Assembly (NCBI GenBank): GCA_028693035.1
Contig: JAQUWE010000014.1
Location: 1 to 44,123 of the forward strand
Length of the DNA stretch: 44,123 bases
Reading direction: 5' to 3'
DNA from: Bacilli bacterium
Lineage (GTDB): Bacteria > Bacillota_I > Bacilli_A > RF39 > UBA660
Below the pieces are notes generated by a model, which was not told the DNA's origin, made no database searches, and worked only from the letters and a program-made list of their open reading frames with translations. Position 1 is the stretch's first letter, and the number at the start of each line of letters is the position of its first letter. Positions 24,751-32,519 of the stretch are shown here, one piece after another. The position numbers were made by a program, and so were the translations under genes.

Positions 24751-24779
24751 ATTATAATGTATTCTATGTAGCTTGTCAA
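24751..24779 (-). promoter_or_regulatory. Promoter of the T-box-asnB transcript
   Basis: A perfect TTGACA (24774-24779) and a perfect TATAAT (24751-24756) lie 17 bases apart on the minus strand, just upstream of the T-box leader. This is the best sigma-A promoter in the window. Confidence 0.85.
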
Positions 24780-24788
24780 TTATTTTTC

Positions 24789-25283
24789 CTATTTTTTTTC
24801 TAAACAATTTTTAATAATTGCATATTGTTTAATCAATTCCTCTTTTTTTACAGCGCGGTTTGCCGGACTTGTGGAAGGAAGACATATACTTTTTATATGA
24901 GTTTTTGGATATACATATTTTTCATATAAAGCAGCTGCTTTTTTGCCTGTTGTAAATATATGTGTTATATTGGTTTTCTTTATTAAAGATTCTATATCGT
25001 TTGGAATAACATCAGAAATGGTACTATCGCTAGCTCCTTTCATGGTACAAGAAGCCACTACATCCCATAAAGCAATCTTGTTATCTAGCAAGAAAGATAC
25101 TTTTTTCTCTTGATTAGTAAGTTTGATATGAAATAAGTCTTCCATGACAGACCAAAAGCGATTCTGTGGATTTCCATAATAAAAGCCTACCTCTCTTGAT
25201 TTAGGTGAAGGCATAGTTCCTAGAATAAGAACACGTGAATCCTTATGATAAATGGGCGCTAATGGATGAACTACTATCTGCAT
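24789..25283 (-). CDS. DNA glycosylase of the uracil/hypoxanthine type
   Basis: A 164-residue member of the uracil-DNA glycosylase superfamily, closest by motif to the hypoxanthine-DNA (deoxyinosine) glycosylases: LILGTMPSPKSR (about 21-32), GFYYGNPQNRFW (about 35-46), LWDVVASC, and LPSTSPANR (about 136-144). It would remove deaminated bases and start base excision repair. I chose the ATG at 25283, which has AGGAGGTGA upstream; the GTG at 25292 overlaps that site. It overlaps the end of the preceding gene by 41 bp, so the two are coupled. Confidence 0.88.
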   Translation of the reverse strand: MQIVVHPLAPIYHKDSRVLILGTMPSPKSREVGFYYGNPQNRFWSVMEDLFHIKLTNQEKKVSFLLDNKIALWDVVASCTMKGASDSTISDVIPNDIESLIKKTNITHIFTTGKKAAALYEKYVYPKTHIKSICLPSTSPANRAVKKEELIKQYAIIKNCLEKK

Positions 25284-26571
25284 CTTTGTCACCTCCTATA
25301 TATACCTGATATGATACTACCATACTATTCTTTTTACAATATTCTCTATATAGATAATCATAATAAGAACCTGGTGCAATAAAACCTGATAATTTAATAA
25401 TATCGGTTCCAGCAGCTCCTAATATTTGATCAGCAAGCGCTACACAATTGGTAGATAAAATAAAGAATGTCTTAAATTTACCTGTTTTAAATTTATAGAA
25501 TTTAGCACCTGTCATCTTATACAAAACACTTGCATAATCTTCATACATGCCTTCTTGGATTTCTTCTTTATTTTCTACAGCTCTTTTATAATAAGGAATC
25601 CATTCATATACATTTTCTTTTAATTTATTAAGTTCACTTCTTACAGCAGCAAGCCTTTTTTCATCTAAACGAAGTCCAAAACCAAATAATAATTTTTTAC
25701 TATGTTCCTGGCAGAAGTGTAGATACTTTTGTTTATCATCACAAGTAAATAGAACGCCATCTCCAATCGCTTCTTTTAACTTTCTAGAATGCATATCATA
25801 GTTCCCGTAGGAAATAACATGTCCCTCAAACCATAAATCAATATGACCAACCGTTCCAAAACCGCCTTCTGAAACGTGGACAAACACTTCTAAGTTATAA
25901 TCATCACTATTCTTTTTAAATGATTTTAATCTTTGTTTTCTTTGTTCTATAGTAGAACCATTCATTTCTTTTAATATAGAATAAGGTACAAAAGCAGTTA
26001 CAAAAACAGGTAGAGAAAGATGAAATCTTCGGTTTTGAAGCTCTCTTTGTTTTTTAGGAATAAATTCTTCTATAAAATCAAAAATAGACGTAATGCCATA
26101 AAAAACCAAATAAATACCTACAATCATCAACATATATTTAAGATTGATGGTAGGCGCAAATAAAAAAGGAAGGGCCAATAAGAAGTAGCCAGTCGCTTTT
26201 CCCATTTCTTTTAGTCTCCCTTGTACTTCATTTTGTCTTAAGAAAAAGTAATAAGCAATTTGAATACCTGTATTAATCAGTAAATAAAAGGCAAACAAAA
26301 GAGGTAATAAAGGGAGAGGAAAGTCTGGAAACAATAGCATAGAAAATCCTAAGAAAATATTAACAAAAGATTTGCCTATTTTCAACTCCTCTTTACGATT
26401 AAAAAGACCCCTAATTAAAAGAGAAATACCACTTATAAAGATAAAAATAGAAAAAAGAGTAATTAGTTTTTTATATAGAATCACTGGATTGGCAATAAAA
26501 AGAAGTCCAATTGCAATAGACAAAAAACCGACTATAAAAAAGGTAATTCTTTTGATATAAATTCTATACAT
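25243..26571 (-). CDS. DUF308-type membrane domain fused to a papain-like domain
   Basis: A 442-residue protein in two parts. Residues about 1-175 hold six membrane helices in the HdeD/DUF308 manner. The cytoplasmic-looking C-terminal part (about 200-425) has VHVSEGGFGTVGHIDLWFEG with a candidate catalytic His, and STNCVALADQILGAAG with a candidate Cys, in the order His-before-Cys expected of permuted papain-like (NlpC/P60, YiiX-type) enzymes. It could be a membrane-bound peptidase, amidase or acyltransferase; the assignment is inferred from motifs. I chose the ATG at 26571, with GGGAGTGGG upstream. The last 41 bp overlap the DNA glycosylase gene. Confidence 0.75.
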   Translation of the reverse strand: MYRIYIKRITFFIVGFLSIAIGLLFIANPVILYKKLITLFSIFIFISGISLLIRGLFNRKEELKIGKSFVNIFLGFSMLLFPDFPLPLLPLLFAFYLLINTGIQIAYYFFLRQNEVQGRLKEMGKATGYFLLALPFLFAPTINLKYMLMIVGIYLVFYGITSIFDFIEEFIPKKQRELQNRRFHLSLPVFVTAFVPYSILKEMNGSTIEQRKQRLKSFKKNSDDYNLEVFVHVSEGGFGTVGHIDLWFEGHVISYGNYDMHSRKLKEAIGDGVLFTCDDKQKYLHFCQEHSKKLLFGFGLRLDEKRLAAVRSELNKLKENVYEWIPYYKRAVENKEEIQEGMYEDYASVLYKMTGAKFYKFKTGKFKTFFILSTNCVALADQILGAAGTDIIKLSGFIAPGSYYDYLYREYCKKNSMVVSYQVYIGGDKDADSSSSISAHLS

Positions 26572-26619
26572 AAAACCCACTCCCAATTAGTATTATCATA
26601 GACTATTTATTTAGGAAAA

Positions 26620-27387
26620 TCAACCAGTAGGAAGAGAAAAAGAGGTAGATTCTCTATCAATCCCATTGAAATAATAATTTGGAACAGTACCACTTATCAT
26701 TTTAATAGCAATAGGTATTTCATTTTCTATCTTAAATCTTTTAGATACAAAAGGTAGAATTGCCATTTCTTCAATTTTAATATAAATTTTTACTTCTATC
26801 ATGGCATTATTAATACCATAATTGGTTACCTTGGTTTTAATGGTACTATTGATATCCCCTATCAAACTAAATTTAACAGGAATTTTAGGTCCTAAATTAG
26901 ACAAAAGAGAATTTCCTAAGATAACTCCGGTTGGAATTTCATAGACAATTCCCTTTTTTAATTTGTCTTTATCATATGTTATAAGAACATCATCAGGTAA
27001 ATCTAAAAGATCGATATGTCCTTGTTCTATTTGTTTTAAATTGAGTTGAATACTACTTGTTGTTGTACTTAGAAATTGATTTACAAGTTTGGGATTAAAA
27101 TCAATGGTTCTAATTTCACCTGAATCTTCTTTGGTAACAATAAACAAATTTTCTATATTTGCATTTTCAACAAGTTGTTTAGAAATGGCTTTATTTATAA
27201 TTAAATTGGATAATCTTTTTACTTCCATTTCTGCATAATTAGTAAAAATAGGCGCTACTTTTTTATTCATAAAACGAAAAGAAAAGATAAGTGCAATCAA
27301 TAATAAGAGAATCGTAAAAATAAGCTTATGATTGGATACAGTTTCATGAATGTAAAACTTTTTTTTAAGACGAATTTTTCTTCTCAT
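26620..27387 (-). CDS. yunB: Sporulation protein YunB
   Basis: A 255-residue single-pass protein matching B. subtilis YunB in its key blocks: the membrane helix (about 25-42), EMEVKRLSNLIINKAI, IDFNPKLVNQFL, the highly conserved GNSLLSNLGPKIPVKFSLIGD, KVTNYGINNAMIEVKIYI, and VPNYYFNG near the end. YunB is made in the mother cell under sigma-E and helps proper spore formation. I chose the ATG at 27387 with AGGTGATC upstream. With sspI, it is the second sporulation marker in the window. Confidence 0.92.
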   Translation of the reverse strand: MRRKIRLKKKFYIHETVSNHKLIFTILLLLIALIFSFRFMNKKVAPIFTNYAEMEVKRLSNLIINKAISKQLVENANIENLFIVTKEDSGEIRTIDFNPKLVNQFLSTTTSSIQLNLKQIEQGHIDLLDLPDDVLITYDKDKLKKGIVYEIPTGVILGNSLLSNLGPKIPVKFSLIGDINSTIKTKVTNYGINNAMIEVKIYIKIEEMAILPFVSKRFKIENEIPIAIKMISGTVPNYYFNGIDRESTSFSLPTG

Positions 27388-27455
27388 TTTGATCACCTAA
27401 AAAAATATATGCATAGTTGTCTCTATTTAGTCAATATTATAAAGGAGGTGATACA

Positions 27456-27902
27456 ATGCATATAGAAGATTTTATGAGTAGAAAAGTGATTGCAGGCGAT
27501 GTAAATAATTCTTTAAAAGAAATTACTTCTCTGATGAAAGAATATGATATAGGTTTTATTCCCATTCATGAAGACCATAAGATTATAGGTGTTTTAACAG
27601 ATAGGGATATTGCATTAAATATAGTAGGCAATCAGGATACCAATCATATAAGGAGTTATCTAAAAGAAAACATAATCAAAGTCGGTAAAGAAGAGTCTAT
27701 AGAAGAAGCATTAAATATAATGGCTAGTAACAAAGTCAAAAGATTGATTGTTACTGATGATAAGAAAGTAGTAGGTATATTGTCTTTATCTGATTTGCTA
27801 GACTATGAGGATGAAAAAGTTTTATTTACTATTAAAACTATTTTCAAAAAAGAACCACATTTAAAAGAGGAAGATGTAGAAATAGATGCTTTCTACTTAT
27901 AA
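27456..27902 (+). CDS. Tandem CBS-domain protein
   Basis: A 148-residue stand-alone pair of CBS motifs (about 4-60 and 67-125): MSRKVIAGDVNNSLKEITSLM, then IIGVLTDRDIAL, and VGKEESIEEALNIM, then VVGILSLSDLL. Such pairs bind adenine nucleotides or related ligands and act as energy sensors or redox-protein regulators. A very strong AAAGGAGGTG lies before the ATG at 27456. It is transcribed alone, divergent from yunB, and ends in a terminator. No catalytic domain is present; the partner is unknown. Confidence 0.9.
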   Translation: MHIEDFMSRKVIAGDVNNSLKEITSLMKEYDIGFIPIHEDHKIIGVLTDRDIALNIVGNQDTNHIRSYLKENIIKVGKEESIEEALNIMASNKVKRLIVTDDKKVVGILSLSDLLDYEDEKVLFTIKTIFKKEPHLKEEDVEIDAFYL

Positions 27903-27903
27903 A

Positions 27904-27935
27904 AAAAATAGGTACTAAAACAGTATCTATTTTTT
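27904..27935. terminator. Terminator between CBS gene and the 440-residue protein gene
   Basis: AAAAATAGGTACT (27904-27916) and AGTATCTATTTTTT (27922-27935) pair with one G-T around a 5-base loop. A and T runs on both sides fit use by both convergent genes. Confidence 0.8.
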
Positions 27936-29249
27936 GTATTTAAATGCATATGTAATTTCTACTTCTATATCTTGTCGTTTTAAAATATCATCAATATTTT
28001 GTTGTAATTTTGTTTCCAAAGTTTCTTTGTTTATTTTTTTATCTAAAACAGGAAGAGAAACTAAAGAATAATGGGTACGGTAACGATATCTGGTTTGTAC
28101 TTCTTCCTCTCTATAACTCATATTGGATTCATTTAATGAGGAAGTGGTTGTATAAGCACTCCATTTAGAATAAGAAGATAAGTCTTCATCTTTATAAGAA
28201 TACCCTTTTGGCATACTTACAACTGCACCACTATATACCCTTACAGTACCATTATACCAACGCCACTGTTTATCACGGTAACGATACATAGTCGTAGAAC
28301 CACCTTTACTATCTTTCTCATATGCTTCATTTCCAATAGCTTCTACTGCATATTCACCGTTTTTATAATAGATTTTTTTATTTCCTTTTTTATAAAACCA
28401 TTTATATCCTATTCTATTTTCTATCATACGATAGTCTTTTTTTTCTGGATAATTTGTGGAAAACGCACTCCACTCTGTATATTTTAAAGTCCTAGTATCT
28501 GCTTTTGCGTAACCAGCGGGTTGTTCTGATGAAAAATAATCTGTATAAATCCCACCTCTATCTTTATAATACATCCACAATTTATCACGATAATGATAGT
28601 ATTCTCTGGTTTCTTGTTCGATGTTGATGATTTTAGCATCGTTCGCGATCATAGGCAATTGATTGTCCCTGATAGGTAGTCTTACATTATATTTTTTATC
28701 AATATCTTTTTGAATTAAATCTTCTGTATAATAGCTAGTCCAATCTGTATAGTTATCCGTTTTATTACGATAATTGTAATAGGCAATCACATCTACTACA
28801 CGTTTTTTTGGCTTTTTAGTGACCTCCTTGCTCCATTCTTTAGAAGAAGTCGTACAATATTCACAATTTCCTAAATCGACTGTTACAATAGGATCTTTCT
28901 TATAAAGGGTTATCTTAATTTTTCCATTCGCAACTTTTTTATTTACAGTTACATCTTTTTCTGTAATAAGATTATTCTCTAAAAGGGTATTTAAATCAAG
29001 ATTTATAGAATCTCCAGCACTTACTGGCATGGTCTTATTTGTTTCTGCATATTTAATAGAAGCATCTGCTACTTTTTTAACAATTTTATTACAATACTGT
29101 GAACGAATAATACCTCTTGTTATAAAGAATGTTAAAACAACAAATAAAATACTACCTAAAATAATGAGATTTCTTTTTAACCATTTTTTATCTTTTTCTA
29201 CAGTATCTACAGAATTCCCAGTATGGTCTACATAAGCATCTCTTATCAT
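27927..29249 (-). CDS. Single-pass membrane protein with W-rich tandem repeats
   Basis: Not recognised. 440 residues: a cytoplasmic N-terminus, one membrane helix (about 26-46), a pilin-like patch (about 50-120, with KYAETNKTMPV and LNTLLENNLITEKDV), a CEYC pair, then an extracytoplasmic region of repeats. Two clear repeats share YRDK-x-W-x-WY/YY, P-x-GY and Y-x-x-WSAF/Y (about 230-290 and 335-390), and a half copy with NYTDWTSYY lies at about 165. The repeats suggest a wall- or glycan-binding surface domain, but this is inference. AAAGGTGATAAAA precedes the chosen ATG at 29249. Confidence 0.85.
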   Translation of the reverse strand: MIRDAYVDHTGNSVDTVEKDKKWLKRNLIILGSILFVVLTFFITRGIIRSQYCNKIVKKVADASIKYAETNKTMPVSAGDSINLDLNTLLENNLITEKDVTVNKKVANGKIKITLYKKDPIVTVDLGNCEYCTTSSKEWSKEVTKKPKKRVVDVIAYYNYRNKTDNYTDWTSYYTEDLIQKDIDKKYNVRLPIRDNQLPMIANDAKIINIEQETREYYHYRDKLWMYYKDRGGIYTDYFSSEQPAGYAKADTRTLKYTEWSAFSTNYPEKKDYRMIENRIGYKWFYKKGNKKIYYKNGEYAVEAIGNEAYEKDSKGGSTTMYRYRDKQWRWYNGTVRVYSGAVVSMPKGYSYKDEDLSSYSKWSAYTTTSSLNESNMSYREEEVQTRYRYRTHYSLVSLPVLDKKINKETLETKLQQNIDDILKRQDIEVEITYAFKYKK

Positions 29250-29394
29250 TTTTATCACCTTTATTATTCTATCATGCCTACAGTTTCAAAGTCAAAAACA
29301 ATTATTTTTATAAAATAAAGTTAATCAAACTTTTTACTCTGTATTTATTATTTAAATTGTATCATATTTCTATTACTTTATATAGTTTTTCTTA

Positions 29395-29610
29395 ACAAAA
29401 AACAAATCTTTACGATTTGTCTTCTGGAGTATTTTATATTTTATCTTTGTATTTTATTTTCCTTGGATAGAGAATATATTCTCTAAGGAAGACAGTGCGC
29501 AATTAAAAATATTTTGACTCTGTAAAGTCTATTTGATAAAGAGATTGAGTAGATGTAATTCCTTACACCTAGGTACTGCTGTTAAGGAAAGCGTGTAAAA
29601 ATCGTTAGAA
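29395..29610 (-). ncRNA. Structured non-coding segment ending in a terminator
   Basis: This is the bulk of a 413-base gap without a credible gene. On the minus strand a terminator hairpin (ACAAATC/GATTTGT, 29402-29420) with a run of six T marks the 3' end of a transcript. Upstream lie two hairpins, each closed by TTCCTT with AAGGAA: one at 29459-29490 enclosing the 18-base perfect palindrome 29468-29485, and one at 29559-29589. A smaller GACT/AGTC stem lies at 29515-29528. I could not match it to 6S, tmRNA, RNase P, SRP RNA or a riboswitch I know. It may be a small RNA or the 3' leader region of the 101-residue gene. Confidence 0.4.
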
Positions 29611-29662
29611 AGATATTTTTCTATTCATAACATAAGCACATTTTGGTTTGTAAAATATACAT

Positions 29663-29968
29663 TTAACTATCTTGTTCGGGAATATTCTTAATTTTATCCA
29701 TAAGGTCTTTGATCAGTCCATCACAACCCATATTTTCACATTTATGGTACAAATCAAATAACGCTTTTTTTTCTTCTAAAGACATGGTTCCCTCTCTTTC
29801 ATATTTTGTATATTTATCCATAATCGTATTTTTTAGAAGTTCTTTTAAGACTTCTTCATTTCTATCAATCTGTTTTACATATTGATTTACTTTGCGATAT
29901 AGATACCCTACATAAGTTATAATGAGTCCAAAGAAAATTTCGAGCCAATAATGCCATATAAAATCCAT
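29663..29968 (-). CDS. Small membrane-anchored coiled protein
   Basis: Not recognised with certainty. 101 residues with an N-terminal membrane helix (about 7-24) and a charged helical cytoplasmic tail with DLYHKCENMGCDGLIKDLMDKI. The shape recalls small phage-holin-like or regulatory membrane proteins seen in gut Bacillota, but no phage genes are near. I chose the ATG at 29968, with AAGGTGATT upstream; the longer frame to 30112 runs through the promoter region of the divergent deacetylase gene. Confidence 0.75.
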   Translation of the reverse strand: MDFIWHYWLEIFFGLIITYVGYLYRKVNQYVKQIDRNEEVLKELLKNTIMDKYTKYEREGTMSLEEKKALFDLYHKCENMGCDGLIKDLMDKIKNIPEQDS

Positions 29969-30068
29969 ATAAATCACCTTACTACTTTTATATATTCTAA
30001 AAAGGATAGTTTGTATAATGGTAAAGTCTATTTCTACTTGTAAAGAATATATTTTTATAGGTGAGACT

Positions 30069-31325
30069 ATGCTTAAGAAAAAACGGTTCCTACTAATACC
30101 TCTCTTTTTCATCTTTATTTTTCTTTATATTCACTTTTCAGAAAAAAAAGAAAATGATGTTATTACGATGGTTAGAAACAATAAAAATACTATGATTGCA
30201 ATCAACTATCCTAAAACAAAGGATGCTCATTTGAACAAAAAAATAGAGAATCAAGTATCATCTGCTTATCAAAATTTTATAGAACAATATGAGGACTTTA
30301 AAAGTTTAGAGGGAAAGGCAGAATTTAATGTAGACTACGAATACCATGAAATAGATGATACTTTTTTAAGTATTACGCTTTATTATTATGTAGACTCTCA
30401 TACCTTAGAAACCCCTACTAGAGAAATTACTTCTTTTTTATATAATCAAACCAGCCATGAATATTTTACATTAAATCAAATCACTAAAAATACAAAAGAA
30501 CTTACTTCTTATATCAACCAAACGCTAAAAGAAAAATATGGTACCTATGTAAAAAGAACATATAAGGAAGAGGAAATCAACACATTTTCTTTTACGGTAG
30601 ATACAAAAAAAATAGCGCTTTATATTCCTTCTCATTTACCACAATTTTCTTACTATGTGGTACATATTCCTTTTGAATATTTTAAAATCAATAAACCAAA
30701 AGAAATTACTTCTGCTTTTCAGTATATTCCAAAAGATAAAGTCATTCAGCCAAGGGAAAAAGTCATTGCCCTTACCTTTGATGATGGACCTAGTCGCAAT
30801 ACCAAAAATATTGTGAAGGTATTAAATAAATACAATGTAAATGCGACTTTCTTTATTTTAGGAAATAAAGTATCTTTATATAAAAGTGATTTACAAAACT
30901 TATTAAATAGTGGTAATCAAATTGGCAATCATTCCTACAACCATAAATTGATGTCCACTTTAGAAGATAGTGATTTAGAAGAACAAATCAAAAAAACACA
31001 AGAAGTTTTAGAAAAAGAACTGGGCTATACCGCTACTGTTTTAAGGCCTACTTATGGTTCTGTTAGTAAAAAAATGGCTGAAAAAACATCTCTTTCAATC
31101 GTTTTATGGAATGTAGATACTTTGGATTGGAAAATAAAAGATCCTAAAAAAATCGCGAAAAGAGGCATGGCAGTTAGGGATGGGTCAATTATTTTAATGC
31201 ATGATTCTAAAGACAGGAGTGTAAAAGCATTAGAAATTATGATTCCTAAATTACTCAAAAAGGGATATCAATTTGTAACCATTGATGAATTAAAAGAAGT
31301 CCAAATGATTAGGAAAAAATTATAA
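30069..31325 (+). CDS. Polysaccharide deacetylase with DUF3298 domain (PdaC-like)
   Basis: A 418-residue membrane-anchored deacetylase. After an N-terminal helix (about 6-23) comes a DUF3298/RsiV-like extracytoplasmic domain (about 45-205), then a NodB domain: TFDDG at 236-240, H288 and H292 in NHSYNH as metal ligands, LRPTYGS, WNVDTLDW and LMHD. This order is that of B. subtilis PdaC, a peptidoglycan N-acetylmuramic acid deacetylase; chitin or other wall glycans are possible substrates. RPTYG replaces the commoner RPPYG. I chose the ATG at 30069 (MLKKKRF) after AGGTGAGACT. TATAAT lies at 30014-30019. Confidence 0.9.
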   Translation: MLKKKRFLLIPLFFIFIFLYIHFSEKKENDVITMVRNNKNTMIAINYPKTKDAHLNKKIENQVSSAYQNFIEQYEDFKSLEGKAEFNVDYEYHEIDDTFLSITLYYYVDSHTLETPTREITSFLYNQTSHEYFTLNQITKNTKELTSYINQTLKEKYGTYVKRTYKEEEINTFSFTVDTKKIALYIPSHLPQFSYYVVHIPFEYFKINKPKEITSAFQYIPKDKVIQPREKVIALTFDDGPSRNTKNIVKVLNKYNVNATFFILGNKVSLYKSDLQNLLNSGNQIGNHSYNHKLMSTLEDSDLEEQIKKTQEVLEKELGYTATVLRPTYGSVSKKMAEKTSLSIVLWNVDTLDWKIKDPKKIAKRGMAVRDGSIILMHDSKDRSVKALEIMIPKLLKKGYQFVTIDELKEVQMIRKKL

Positions 31326-31780
31326 TGGATTTGCCAGATTTTGATGGTGTATTAGAAAGTTCTGATGAATTTGCAAATATAAAAGATCCGCAAATAAGAA
31401 AAGAAGTAGATTCTATTTTAAAAGGACAACTAACAGGATCTGCCATTTATATTGTGGTACTGATTTTATCCATAATGATTCTTTATAATCAAATGCTGGC
31501 AGTAGAAGGAAAAAAACGTTTTTTAAAAGTATCTACGACTGAAAATATAAATTTACTAAACAGAATTGTTGTTTTACTTTTGGTTTTATATTTCTTGTAT
31601 GCAAGTTACCAAAATATTCGTTTAGCGAAAAGACAAAAAAAAGATACTAAGTATCTCAATATGCAAATGTTTGCATCAATTTTAACAGTTATATCTGCTC
31701 TTATTGTTTTATATGTAGCTTTTGAACAATCTAATAAAGCATTTGTACCACTTGCTGCAACAGAAAATCCATTTTTATAA
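31325..31780 (+). CDS. Three-helix membrane protein downstream of the deacetylase
   Basis: Not recognised. 151 residues: an acidic N-terminus (MDLPDFDGVLESSDEF), then about three membrane helices (about 40-58, 82-98, 113-135). The ATG overlaps the stop of the deacetylase gene (TAATG), so it is co-translated with it and may act in the same wall-related process. It converges with and overlaps by 6 bp the diguanylate cyclase gene. Confidence 0.82.
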   Translation: MDLPDFDGVLESSDEFANIKDPQIRKEVDSILKGQLTGSAIYIVVLILSIMILYNQMLAVEGKKRFLKVSTTENINLLNRIVVLLLVLYFLYASYQNIRLAKRQKKDTKYLNMQMFASILTVISALIVLYVAFEQSNKAFVPLAATENPFL

Positions 31781-32473
31781 ATTTTTTGTGATATAAGGAA
31801 CCACACGGTTCCTTCCTTGCATTTTTCCTCTATACATTGCTTTATCTGCTTTATCAATACTATCTGTAATACAATCGGTTCCTGGTCGATGCAATGTAAA
31901 ACCAATGGTTAAAGTCACATGAAAAGAGTGTTCTTGGTATGTAAATTCATAATTTTCTATTTTTCTTCTAATTTCTTCTAATGTTTTATAGTCTCCATCT
32001 TCTGGGGAATGACGAAGCAATAAAATAAATTCTTCTCCACCATATCTGGCAACTAGACTATCTTCATCTAGCATTTTTTTAATCATACAGACTATTTTTT
32101 CCAAAACAAAATCCCCGACTTGATGTCCGTACTGGTCATTCACTTTCTTGAAATAATCAACATCACAAAGCGCTAAAACATAGCTAGGATATTCTAAATT
32201 GGCTAAATGAATAGAAAGACCCAAACGGTTTAGTGCGCCTGTTAGGGTATCATGCACATAAGGAGTCGCTAAAGTATATACATATATTTTTCTATCTTTC
32301 TTTAAGAAAATATCTTGTTTATAATATTTGCCATCTTGATAGAAGTATTCTTGGTCTCTTTTTGTATATAAAGAAGGGTTAGAAGTATTTGTATAAATAA
32401 TAGTATCTTCAAGATCTTTTACAACAATTACACAACTTGGATTTATAATATTTAAAATTTTGAATTCATCCAT
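31775..32473 (-). CDS. Diguanylate cyclase with N-terminal PAS-like region
   Basis: A 232-residue cytoplasmic GGDEF protein. Residues 1-70 look PAS-like (VIVVKDLEDTIIYTN, then IYVYTLATPY). The catalytic domain begins HDTLTGALNRLGL and has an intact active-site signature G145-G-E-E-F149, so it should make c-di-GMP from two GTP. No inhibitory RxxD site is seen five residues before the signature. It lies 46 bp after nrnA, past a short terminator-like hairpin, so expression may be partly uncoupled from that operon. AAGGAGAG precedes the ATG. Confidence 0.9.
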   Translation of the reverse strand: MDEFKILNIINPSCVIVVKDLEDTIIYTNTSNPSLYTKRDQEYFYQDGKYYKQDIFLKKDRKIYVYTLATPYVHDTLTGALNRLGLSIHLANLEYPSYVLALCDVDYFKKVNDQYGHQVGDFVLEKIVCMIKKMLDEDSLVARYGGEEFILLLRHSPEDGDYKTLEEIRRKIENYEFTYQEHSFHVTLTIGFTLHRPGTDCITDSIDKADKAMYRGKMQGRNRVVPYITKNL

Positions 32474-32495
32474 TGTTTTCTCTCCTTAAATGCGC

Positions 32496-32516
32496 AAAAA
32501 GAAGTATTGCTACTTC
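32496..32516 (-). terminator. Short terminator between nrnA and the diguanylate cyclase gene
   Basis: GAAGTA and TACTTC pair around the tetraloop GCAA on the minus strand (32501-32516), followed by five T. The stem is only six pairs, so read-through is likely. Confidence 0.55.
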
Positions 32517-32519
32517 CCT

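Noticed and set aside
29468-29485. 18-base perfect palindrome considered as an attachment or resolution site
   Set aside because: No recombinase gene or second copy was seen; it fits better as part of the nested hairpin of the structured segment.
29663-29968. Small membrane protein considered as a phage holin marking a prophage
   Set aside because: No endolysin, capsid, portal, terminase or integrase genes lie nearby; one holin-like shape is not enough.
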